A DNA stretch of 64,000 nucleotides, from positions 1,298,501-1,362,500 of the forward strand of contig CALNXK010000023.1 in NCBI GenBank assembly GCA_942486035.1. Direction: 5' to 3'. Below the pieces are notes generated by a model that saw only the letters and a list, made by a program, of their open reading frames with translations, was not told where the DNA came from and ran no database searches. Position 1 is the first letter of the stretch. Each line of letters starts with the position of its first letter. The position numbers were made by a program, and so were the translations under genes. Below, in pieces: positions 1 to 9,899 of this stretch. The stretch comes from Porites lobata (taxonomy: Eukaryota; Cnidaria; Anthozoa; Scleractinia; Poritidae).

Positions 1-12
1 TTCTCTCTTCAG

Positions 13-2979
13 GGCGGTGTAATGGCCATTATCATTGACTGGGATTGTGATTTTGATCCTTTAACTTATTCTTGTCAGCCCAAGTACTCATTCAGAAGGT
101 ATTTATTATGGTACATATAAAGCAGTTCCTAATAAATTTGCATGTACAGTCTAAGCTATTCAAGAAACATATCAATGTTTTACTATAGGACTGATGTTAT
201 TAACCTTAACTTGATCCATACTTCAATGTTGATTTGTTGTGTTTATCTTTCTCGTTTTTTAGACTTGATGATGCTAATGCTGCAATTGCTGCTGGGTATA
301 ATTTCAGGTATCTAATCAGCCTGAGCAAGGGCAAGTTCTAGCAGGCTTTATAACTTATTTGTGTTTTACTGGAGTTGGCATTGATTTCTATTATTTTTAT
401 CTGCAGCAAATTTCGATACGTTTTGTTCATATTCTCTTTTCCAAGATATGCCAGATACTATGAAAAGGATGGCAAGTTACACCGAACCTTATTCAAAGCT
501 TATGGAATTCACTTTGACGTTATGGTTTATGGCCAGGTAATGAACATTATGTGACTGGCTACAAAATTGCATGCCATTTTTTCAAGAAACAAATGTTACT
601 TGTTTACACATGTTTACCAGTACCTGATCAAATTACATGCACGTGCTTCAAGTTCTGATCGGTTTGTAAGCCATGTTCTGCTATGAAAGGAGCCAGATTT
701 TCCAAAAGTTTCTTCTAAAACCAGTTTTCTGTTTGGTACTTCCTTGAAATTGCCTGCAATTCTTTGTGCATATGATAATTTGTTGCTTGTATACACGATA
801 ACTTATTAACTACATTAGCTATTAAATGTAAAGTTGTGGGAAGTTTAGCAGGACCTTGGCTGATCATTTTTTTCCCACAATAAAAAATTTACAGCATTCA
901 GAGGCCTCAATAATGAACGATTATTCCGTATATTTTATTCTCATGCTGTATGTTTTCTTTTTCAGGGTGGTAAATTTAGCGTTGTACCATTATTTGTCAA
1001 TATAGGCTCTGGTCTCGCTCTTTTAGGAATCGTAAGTTGATATTTTTTACTACAAAGTTCTCTTGGCGTCCATGAATTACACCCATTTGCTCTTCAACAG
1101 TTTTCAGATGTATATCTAGACTGCAAACCACTTTCTTGTTCTGTTTGTTTTTTCCAGGCAACAGTGTTGTGTGATATAGTTGTACTATATGTAGTAAAAC
1201 GAAAGTCATACTACAGAGAGAAAAAGTACCAGTATGTTAATGATCCAGATGAAAGCGGGTCTGAGGTAAGAAAGCTCAGTAAGCGGGGGTGGGGGGGGGG
1301 GGGGGATGTTGGAGGTGGGGTAGACTGCGAACAGCCTCATATTTTTCTTTTGAATCACCGTAGACCGAGAGCACGCGTGAAGGGTGAGCGGCTTTGCCGC
1401 AAGGAACGAGGGGAAACCTCTCCTCCTTTTTCCATTAATTTGCATAATTTACTTTTTTGCTTGCCGCTTCTGGCTCTGGGGAAAGAAAGACGACCACTCG
1501 CAGTATAGAGGTAGGGGCAGGGGTTCCAAATCGCCTGCCTTCAGTTTCTCCTGGCTCCTGCCCCTTTTTCTTGGCTTCCTCCCTTCAGCCTTTTTTCGAT
1601 TGCGCAATATTGAGCACTTTTGCGGGATTTCCCTCTATTTCTCCCGCTTCCCACCCTTTTGGAACTCCCACTAGCTTGCGAGCAAGCTCTCCATCTGGGG
1701 GAGTCACGAGAAGTCACGCGAGTACAGCATGCGAAAGGAGACACGAGTTTTGCCAGCAGGTTAATCTCCCACCTACCCCCTTTTCCTCTCCCGTTCCCTG
1801 AACCCATCCCCACCTATTCTTCCGGGCTCCGACTACCATGTCCTCCCCCACTCAGTGATAATGGTTCAATAAAAGCGGCATTACACAATTCACCTTAACT
1901 CAGATGTTAACCTCCTCCTGTTGACAAAACATCAATCACTCCTGTGCGGGACTGATCAAAATACTATTCAACCTATTTACGACCTGACTTCCGGGTTCAA
2001 ACCCTATACAGCGATGTCATAATCATTACTGTGAAGCACATTCCATGTGGCTGATCTAACGAGACACGGTGAGAAAGACCGCAAAAGTAGGCTGATGTGT
2101 ACCTCATGCCCTGTTCTGATGTCATGTCGCTGATGCCAAAAGAAGTAAAATCACTCTTGAGAAAGATATGTTTTTCAGTCATTGACACAGGCAACTCAGA
2201 AGATACAATCATCGTCAAAAGTGTTGGGAAGGTTGCTTTTTCACCTCCTTTTTTCCTTCTTCTTCTCGCCCTGGCCCAATGCTGAGCAAAACGTTAACGT
2301 TTTGCGCCTAATTGTTCTGTTACATCCCAACATTGAATATGGGGGACGGGGGATATTTAGCAAAAGAGAAACTCTCTTTTTTGAGGATTAAAATGGACCT
2401 CCGTTAAGTTTTACAACCTTCCCAACTACTTCTGTCTGTGATTGTAGCCTGCTAACAAGCTCTACGATTACCCCCAAATAGAGAGCTTGCTCGCAGGATA
2501 CTCGAGAAAAAAATCCGAGTACTCCAAACAGAATTCTAACCTATGACCTTCTGGTTACTCTCTCAGACCGTTCTGGTCGAGAGGGTTAGCTGTTAGGGCG
2601 AAACTGAAGGGATACCCAGCTTGCCTAGTTCAATTCCCATTTTGTAAGATGCTATTGAGAATATTCTCTCAGAGGATGCGTATTTAAGTGGTTGTTGTAG
2701 TTCAATTTTATCCGCTACCCCAAATTTAACTTTCCTTTGTTTTTAATGTATAATCGTACATAGCCATACCAAAAGTCGAACGAAAACTATAATTAAATTA
2801 TCTTATTTATGTATTGTGTGAACAAACTGTAAAATTGATAATTATTTTCTGGCAAAATCAAACTGAAACTAGTTTAGTGTTGTACTAAATTGAACTTTTT
2901 CGTTTCCATTATTTTTTAGAAATCACAACTGCTTCACACAGGACCTTCAATGCGAAACTCAGGTTATCGAACAGAATAA
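13..2979 (+). CDS. P2RX: P2X purinoceptor (ATP-gated cation channel), 3' part, 6 exons in window
   Basis: Trimeric plasma-membrane channel opened by extracellular ATP. Exons are 13-98, 263-307, 446-536, 966-1031, 1158-1265 and 2920-2979; every junction is GT-AG and keeps frame. The first exon encodes the end of the ectodomain (GGVMAIIIDWDCDFD, then CQPKYSFRR), with conserved cysteines. The next two carry the ATP-contact motif NFR, cut by an intron after Arg, and the Lys of KAYGI. Exons 966-1031 and 1158-1265 form the second membrane helix (NIGSGLALLG, then TVLCDIVVLY) and the cytosolic YxxxK motif (YREKK) that stabilises the open state. The last exon adds a short 19-residue tail ending GYRTE; it is inferred from a pyrimidine-rich acceptor and phase. 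N-terminal exons (first helix, most of the ectodomain) lie outside the window. The subtype cannot be assigned; the P2X4-like group is nearest by motif. Confidence 0.93.
1287..1305. repeat. poly-G tract in last P2X intron
   Basis: An almost pure G run (one T) lies about 20 bases after the splice donor at 1266. It is a low-complexity tract. It may be error-prone in assembly and could fold as a G-quadruplex in the pre-mRNA, but nothing shows that it does. Confidence 0.8.
1321..1507. mobile_element. MITE, family A (TAGACTGCGA...CGCAGTATA) with 9-bp TSD
   Basis: Ends are inverted copies (TAGACTGCGAACAG at left; complement of CTCGCAGTATA at right). Flanks are GAGGTGGGG (1312-1320) and GAGGTAGGG (1508-1516), a 9-bp target duplication with one mismatch. 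Internal sequence is shared with the copies at 3810-3979 and 29940-30056 (a TTTTTCTTTTGA block near the left end). No transposase is present. A 9-bp duplication is usual for Mutator-like elements (family knowledge). The element lies in the last P2X intron. Confidence 0.75.
1672..2500. mobile_element. 829-bp inverted-repeat element, no transposase
   Basis: The left end TAGCTTGCGAGCAAGCTCTC is matched in inverted form by the right end (TATCCTGCGAGCAAGCTCTC on the opposite strand). The match continues inward through a GGGGG block to about 35 bp. No convincing coding sequence is found inside, so it is probably a non-autonomous DNA transposon. I could not find a clean target duplication. It lies inside the last P2X intron, beside the family A MITE. 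Confidence 0.6.
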
Positions 2980-3809
2980 GATAGAACAGCGTTAATCGTG
3001 CTGATAATTGAAATCGACTATTCTAGATGCAAACCAAGAGTTAAGCAGAGTAATGACTTTCCATTGCTGATTCAGTGGAAGTTCAGTTGCGTTGGACCTA
3101 AAGTAGTCTTCTTGTAAGGTTTTTGACCATCTATGGTTGGAAGCTCGAGGTATTCTGAGCTGTTCCAGAGAAGCCTGAAGACATCTGATCAGAGAAGAGG
3201 GGGAAAACAGTGGAACTCTTCAGTGTGGTTATCATAATCATCATCGACTTAGTCATTATACGTCATTGCCGTCTTTGTGGATTTAACAAGCTATAACATA
3301 GGAGAACATGTTTATGTCCATTACCAGTTCGTTAACAGAAAACTTCCTCCCCTAACCCCGGAAAACTTCCTCCCCCACCCGTCCCCCTCCACAAACACAA
3401 ATTTTTCCTTCGTGCTTTTTCGAAAAACTGACGTTATGGCCGAATTTTTGAGACGGTCCACGACTTTACAGCATCGTTGGATGATAGAAATACGTGATCA
3501 ACGTTATACAATCACGAAGTGATAGATTAATAAAATAGATAGATTAGATTATGAAATTTTGGTAGAATATGGATTTCTTTAAGATTCTTAGACCTTTTTA
3601 TTGCAGACTTGCCACAAGGTCTCAATTAACTTGGTTGTGTAACGGCCATAAATAAAAATTAGTTAGGAGTAATTTAATTCTTGGCTAAATATTAATTGGA
3701 AACTACTAATTACGTAAATTCGTTGATTAGATTGCAAATAAAGTCCTTTTTACGTTAAGAAAGTAATGTATGTGATATGTCATGAAATTCCTATTGCATT
3801 CCTTTGTTC
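2980..3809 (+). other. probable P2X 3' UTR and downstream flank
   Basis: No gene is seen here. AATAAA polyadenylation signals occur at 3529-3534 and 3651-3656 downstream of the proposed P2X stop at 2977-2979, so the 3' UTR plausibly ends near 3.55 or 3.67 kb. The end of the transcript is inference. Confidence 0.35.
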
Positions 3810-3979
3810 TATAACGCGAGCGGTCGTCCTTTTTCCCTTCACAACACGCACGGGGAGCGAAAAAGTTAAATTTTTTAAATAATGATAGAAGGAGAAGGCC
3901 TTGCCACGCACGCCCCTCTCGCGCGTGCTCTCGAACTACTGTGACTCAAAAAGAAAAATAGGAGGCTGCTCGCAGTCTA
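3810..3979. mobile_element. MITE, family A, reverse orientation, degenerate 9-bp TSD
   Basis: The right end reads GGCTGCTCGCAGTCTA and the left end TATAACGCGAGCGG, the reverse of the element at 1321-1507. Internal blocks shared with it include AAAAGAAAAATAGGAGGCTG. Flanks CCTTTGTTC (3801-3809) and CCTTCGCTC (3980-3988) match at 7 of 9 bases, consistent with an old target duplication. Confidence 0.65.
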
Positions 3980-3988
3980 CCTTCGCTC

Positions 3989-5062
3989 ATGTTAGTGTTC
4001 GAGAAATGGGGGGTTAGAAATACAAGATTACATAAAAAAATTAACTATGTAAAAGTATCTTCGTTCTTTCACGAGAGTCTGTACACAGGCTATGCTGTAC
4101 AGTCAACTTCCAACATAAGAAATAAAAATAATCAAGTTTTACCCTTTTAAAACAAGAAAAGATTGGGATTATGTTTAACTGGGGCATTTCCACAATATAC
4201 TATTTAAGTCAAAAAACCCTTTTTACTAGAACAAAATCACAAAGAAAAATCAAAGGGTGCCTATGGCTAACTCGTAATGACCTTGCAATTAACCTACCGG
4301 TATTAGTTGAGTCTGTCAAAAAATGAAAATAATTATGTTTAAAAAAATTATGTCAAAATTAAGAAAACAAAATTAAAACAACCAAAAAAAAAAGGAAAAA
4401 AAAACTTCGGCGGAAATGAAATCCCAAACCATCAACGTGTTAGGTCATCGCGATGTCTATTGCGCCACGGCACCAAATGTTACAGAGGTGTGTATCTTTA
4501 ACGTTTTTGTCCATGAAATTCTGCCGGTAGACGACGCTGTTTGAAGGTGGCAGAGCTTTATTTATGAAGAATTCAAAGATATATTCGAGGAAAATAAGCA
4601 GGGTTCTGACGATAAAGCTGTGCTTGAACTCATTTCGTCGCATTTGAAATGGCCGACAAAGCAAAACCATCGCGAAGTCTCTTGCTGACGGCGTCCTACT
4701 GCATTTTCATGAGAAGAATCACATTTCTGTTTTTATTTTAAAAAAAGCATTTCAGAATGATATTTCCCAAAAAACCGTGAGATTGGGAGTCTTGTAGTGA
4801 GGCCGTGAGAAAAGTTAAAAAATTGGCAGAATCGTGAGCTTGGACCAGCTTGTGGAGTTGAAGAGCATGCGCAGTTGCTGATCTCTTCATCATGTTTAAT
4901 GATATCGCTCGTCTCAAAAAGCTTCAAAAGTTCATAAACTTCTGTCTCAAGGTTGGCCATAGTGCTAACAAGACAACTTATCCTCCTATGGAAGCTACAA
5001 AATCATAATCCAGCTCAGCACTTCTTTATCGGGAGGTCATCGCGGGGACGTTTGGGAACGAT
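3989..5062. other. intergenic, no gene seen
   Basis: AT-rich sequence with oligo-A tracts near 4320-4405. Open frames here are short, lack homology that I recognise and have no splice support. Confidence 0.5.
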
Positions 5063-5302
5063 CGATCTACGACAATTGTCGTTTTGATATCGGGTGCTTT
5101 CGTGCGAGCCGACTAATTACGAAAGTGTCCACACCTGAGTGATACATTTGCTAGACTGCGAGCAGTCCCTCTTCGGTCAGTCAAGTCTAAGCTCGGCAGG
5201 ACTGGAGAGAGCGAATTGCGCACGATTCCCTTCCTCGCTCGCGTGACCATCCTAAGGGACTGCTCGCAGTCTATACATTTGCATATCGCAGTGCCCATAA
5301 TA
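5063..5302. repeat. dispersed repeat split by a MITE
   Basis: Sequence on both sides of the MITE at 5152-5273 matches the uninterrupted copy at 46960-47080: shared blocks are CTACGACAATTGTCGTTTTG against CTACAACAGTTGTCATTTTG, and ACATTTGCATATC followed by AGTGCCCA. The second copy therefore acts as an empty site. Confidence 0.7.
5152..5273. mobile_element. 122-bp MITE with perfect 9-bp TSD
   Basis: The ends are inverted (TAGACTGCGAGCAGTCCCT and AGGGACTGCTCGCAGTCTA), perfect for 19 bp. They are flanked by an exact direct repeat TACATTTGC at 5143-5151 and 5274-5282. The paralogous repeat at 46960-47080 has a single ACATTTGC and no insertion. Its terminal sequence is the same as family A. It has no coding capacity. 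Confidence 0.88.
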
Positions 5303-6839
5303 ACCAGTAATAACCACTGATAACTTTTTCCTTACGCTATACGAATGTAGTACGAATGTAGTGGTAATATGTTCTTTTTCTCAAGACTCGTAGAGCAAAT
5401 TAAGTCTTCGTTTTCTTTTGCCTGGTTATATTCCATTTGAAGCTCTTCTAACTATCCAGGTGAAAATGTTTCTGTCCGACCGGGCAATCTATAGTTAGTA
5501 GACTCTTAGCATATTCTAAAACAAATTTTAAGAGTTTGTCAGTGTTAACAAGGGTGTTCCTCAAGGGACTGTATTGATGCCCATTTTTTCCGTCATTGTT
5601 AACGACCTGACATTATCGCTGTGTAAACTCAACGAAATTTTTCCATTTTCATTTTTTCTTTCTATACTTTCAATCAGGTCACCGAGAATAAGGGAAATTA
5701 TGGGAAGTGTAGATGCTAGCAGGAAATGTGGGATATTTGGGGAGGATGCAGGGAACTGAAAACGGGAGGAAATAAAGAGTGCGGGTTGTATGATCAGTAT
5801 TACCTGAGGGAAGTCGTCGTATTCTATTTCTGTCGAGTTTTCGTGTTCTTGTTCTACGTACTATAGAAAATGAGTTTGCAGAGCTCTGTTCGTTGGCTTT
5901 TCAACTGATCACCAAAATGGGATTCGTCGACAGTTACTAGTAGCACATTCCTTAAATACATGCCATAGTCTTTGCTAAACGTAATTAAAATAATAACAAA
6001 CAAATATAAAAAAGTGACTTTGTTGACTAAGGAAAGGGTGGAAAGAAACTTGAAAACGTTAGGGCCGATGTTTTCTAACCTTCAAATGGTCACATCATAG
6101 GCTTTTCATTAACATTGTCAAAATGAAGACCATGACAAAAAGCACATAGAACTACCAAAAAGATTTCTTGAAAACTCGAAGAAGCTGATTTTATACATTA
6201 TTTTAATAGGAAGTGTGCGCCGTGCTTAAGATGCGCCTTAACTTTTCTCGCATAAATGGCTCCATAAGGCGTGGAGGTAAAGATTTTAAGTAGCGTTTCA
6301 AAGATTGCATGTTTTATCCAGTTTGAAATAAGACAAGGAGTTCGAAAAAAACGGAAATAACACTCTTTATTGCGAGAAGATGCTAACTTGTATTTGTATA
6401 ATTAAATTTTTTCATATCTCTGTTGTGTTGGCGTAGTAGTGTACTCAAGGTTGGATCCTTGGTTGCAAACGTTTTTTTCTTGGCGGGGAAAAGCTTTTTT
6501 TCAGCGTCCTTAAAAAAAATTGAAGGTAAAGTCCTTAACGGGATTTTTCCGTTATAACCCGTTATTTATTTTAAGGGCGGCACCAACGTTTAAAGTACAA
6601 GAAGACAGAGAAGAGAGAGAGGATATTAAATGCGCTTCCATGGGTTCGATTCTCGGTTGAAGTTTTCATTTTTATTATTACTTTTGTGGGGGAATACTTT
6701 TAGCGAAAAGGAAATTTGAAGCTACGAAGTCAAGCTCTTTTTAGTTACATTTTTGTGTTTTATTTTCTTGACTCCGTGTTATACGCAATTTTTTTTTTCA
6801 GTCCATCATAAATAAAATGGGGTCCTGCTATTTAAGATA
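5303..6839. other. intergenic, no gene seen
   Basis: No recognisable coding or RNA gene. The sequence is AT-rich with scattered short open frames only. Confidence 0.45.
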
Positions 6840-7860
6840 TGAAATTTGCACGTTGAAAAGCGTGCAAAGAGAAACTGCCTTCTCTTCAGTGATTGGCTCC
6901 TTAGCTCCTAATTCATATTCATGAAAAATTTCGAAGTGTCGCATGATTAGCAATATTTCAGTTGGATCAGATCGTTGACGTGTACGCTTGTCTCCTTGTG
7001 TTCAAGAAGGAAGTGGGAAACTTTGAAGGCAAAACGAGGACTGAAATTTTCAAATAAGTTTCCGAAGGTAAGCTCGCTGGTTTCAATGAATACTTTGACA
7101 ACTTTGCCCTGAAAACTGAAAATATTTTCCGTTCATTTTAGAAGGAAAGATGTCGCACAGTTCAACGTAGGAAGAGGAGAATTGGATGCAAATGAAAACG
7201 ACTTCAAAGAAACAACAATTAAAGGTACGCTGGTTTTAAACAATGTTCTTAAAAGCTTTACGTTTGAAACTAAAAGGAATGTTTAAAGTTGGTGGAATAA
7301 GCACACGTGTGCCTTGGGTGCCTCAGCACATCCCAAAACTGTTTGTAGTTTGGGTAATTTGTGTTTAAAATAAAGAAACATTCTTAGAGCAGGAATTTGG
7401 TAGCGCTTGCATTTAACATTCATGCGTCTAACTTTGCAAGGAATACTTCAGAACTTGCGCTGTACTTTTAGCGAAGATTGCTTTTATTTCTTTCCAGTTG
7501 CTGACAAATAATTCGCGCATATTAATCTCACCAAAATTAGAATTCAAATGAACTTGTCCTAACCACTAAATCTGTTATTTCCTCTATTTAGACCGGCACA
7601 GTGTGGAACACAAGAGGAGAAGAAAAAGGGAAAGAATCTTAAAGGACAGATGAATTACTAAACCAGGAGCAAGCACATCAAAGCTAAGAAATTTGAAATT
7701 TTAATATCATTGACAAAATGGTGGTTGAGAAAAATACGTCATTTTTCCTTAGGGAACTTCACACATTAGACGCTAACTTAGCAATTGGCTTCTTCAATCC
7801 GTGAAAATTAAGGCTATTGAAATAAGATGAAACATGTAAAATAAATGAAGAATATCATGC
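6840..7860 (+). other. candidate small spliced transcript, product unknown
   Basis: Three strong splice-like junctions occur in order: a donor AAG|GTAAGC after 7067, an internal exon 7142-7224 bounded by TTTTAG and AAAG|GTACGC, and an acceptor TATTTAG before 7592. In one phase the internal exon reads openly into the next exon and stops at 7651-7653, giving a basic C-terminus (KRRRKRERILKDR). In that phase the presumed first exon has a stop 22 to 24 bases before the donor and no ATG. It may therefore be a noncoding RNA, may have another 5' exon, or may be chance. An AATAAA lies at about 7839. I recognise no family. Confidence 0.25.
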
Positions 7861-8586
7861 CGCTACATGTTTTTCTCAACCACTTAATTAATTTTTAGTT
7901 TCCAAAAGGAACTGAATGTTAGCCACTTGAAAAGGTTCTATTTGAATGATCACAGCAAACGATTTTGTTCCGAGACTCAGAACTAAAATGAAACCAACTT
8001 CAAAAACACCTAAAAGAGCACCAAAAGAAATTCGTTTGCCACACTAAAGGGTTTCGCTCAGAGACTTGAAAGTTAGAATCATACTGAACAAGAGTACCTC
8101 AGAGAAGTAATGCGTTTGAACAATTTGAACAGCTCACTAAAACAATACCGCAGAAAGAACTGCTCAGAAGCTTTCATTTGATTGGTCTCACCATGAAATT
8201 TCCTTCACAGACTAAGGCTCAAAACGAAAAGGTTTCATTTGAATAGTCACACAAAATGATTTCTTCCTCGATCTTGAAAGTTAGAGCTTGATAAAATATC
8301 ATCAAAATCAACTTTGGGAGGAAAGGGCGAATTTCTCAGTAACGCTGCAGATGAAATTTTGAGCGACCTTACTGTAAATTTGGTGGTTAACCATTTTTTT
8401 CAAAGATATATCCCAGTGGGCTATAGGATGGTCGCAAGTTAGCCTCGCCATGGTTTCCTAGCTTTACAGCGCAGAAAAGCGACTGATGAACTGGTAGCCA
8501 TTGCTCAAGATATTTTTCTTTCAGTTCCTTTTGGAAACCATAACAACGGCGGTGAGGGAGGGGGAAATACTACTTACGTGGCATTG
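7861..8586. other. intergenic, no gene seen
   Basis: AT-rich spacer with no supported gene. It ends at the tandem repeat beginning at 8587. Confidence 0.4.
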
Positions 8587-8732
8587 CATATCAAAAATGC
8601 ATACTGCAAATTGCTACCGCAATATTGCAAGATTATATCAAAAATACATACTGTAAATTGCTACCGCTATTGCAAGATTATATCAAAAATGCATACACTG
8701 CAAATTGCTACCGCTATATTGCAAGATTATAA
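8587..8732. repeat. tandem repeat, 3 units of about 46-50 bp
   Basis: The blocks ATATCAAAAAT(G/A)CATAC, TG(C/T)AAATTGCTACCGC and ATTGCAAGATTAT recur three times in the same order with small indels. It is a simple minisatellite. Nothing suggests a CRISPR: there are no unique spacers. Confidence 0.85.
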
Positions 8733-9830
8733 GAGGGGGGTGAATAGGGGTATGCAAATCCGCCGATCCGTGGTATTTTTAGGCCCGATCCGTCGATCCG
8801 ACTTAATTTTTGTTCAAATCCGAATCCGTCTTACTTTAAAAGTTTTTCGTGGTATATAGAAAGTAGCGTTGTAGCATGAAAAAATGAATTACTTAATATA
8901 GTTGTTCTGTAATCGTAACAGATGCGGGACTTCATGTTTAAGAGGTTTTCGTTACATCTTCAAAACATTAAGCATTAGGGACAGAGCTTATAATGTTTCT
9001 TCCAACAATACAGATTTGACTAATCAAATAGTCTGCAAGCTTGCAAAACGAAAGTATCTGGTATTGCGTACAAGATTTTTCAATAAATTTACTTACTGAT
9101 ATCACTTTGGTCATGCTTCTAGTCGAGCCGCAAAATTCGGAAGAGGCAGAACTCAACTTCCTGGTAATTTGCTCACCAGTAAGTATTTTACATGGTTCAT
9201 CTTGGAAGACTTGAGACCATAATCTTTTTTCTTATAACGAGAAAAAAAATAGCCGACAAAACACCACACTGACCAAGGCAAATATCCAAAAATTGACAGA
9301 ATCCGGAAACCGGGCCAAACCTTTCAGCTGATCCGCGATACGGCATTTTCAAATCCGGAAGATTTATAATAGCTTTTTCAAAACTGCTTTAACAAAAATT
9401 GCAAATTTCTGCTTTTGCAAAGTGTTACTGTCACTGCAAGCCCGGATCAAATTTGCATATTGCAAATTGCTTCTGAAATTCATGAAATACTTTGAATTTT
9501 AATGCCACCTTAAAAAGTATTCCCCGCTTTCTGTCCGTCCGTCCGTTCGACAAATGAACAGAGACTGCTTCACTGCAGCGATATTTTCAGCATTTACATT
9601 TAGATTTTTAGTTCTTATGATACAAAATGCTGATTTTAATTTAGAAAGGGAAACACTCTCATGAATTGACTTTTAGAGGGGTAGGGGGGTTGGGAAAAGG
9701 TTCGGCCAAAAGAAATTTATTTGTTACATCTGAAACAAGCCTCTGTTCATATGTCGACCTACTATTTCATCATATAAAATCCCAATGTCTTGCAAGAAAA
9801 ACTTTATGATTCTAATTCAATGATAGAGTC
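8733..9830. other. intergenic, no gene seen
   Basis: It contains a short patch of repeated GATCC/AATCCG words (about 8755-8830, with similar words at 9300-9365), possibly remnants of one repeat. No coding region is supported. Confidence 0.4.
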
Positions 9831-9899
9831 GATTATATAGACCACAAGCGCAAAACAAACATTTTTAAAAAAATATATTTCTTAAGGTATCCAAGCCTT

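Noticed and set aside
1164..1508. 114-codon plus-strand open frame beginning in the P2X exon
   Set aside because: Its first part is the real P2X exon 1158-1265. The rest is read-through into the intron and the MITE at 1321-1507.
2560..2640. tRNA-like words (TTAGCTGTTAGG, TTCAATTCCCAT)
   Set aside because: Spacing and stems do not allow a cloverleaf, and the B-box is poor.
8587..8732. short regular repeats resembling a CRISPR array
   Set aside because: The whole unit is repeated, with no unique spacers, in a eukaryotic context.
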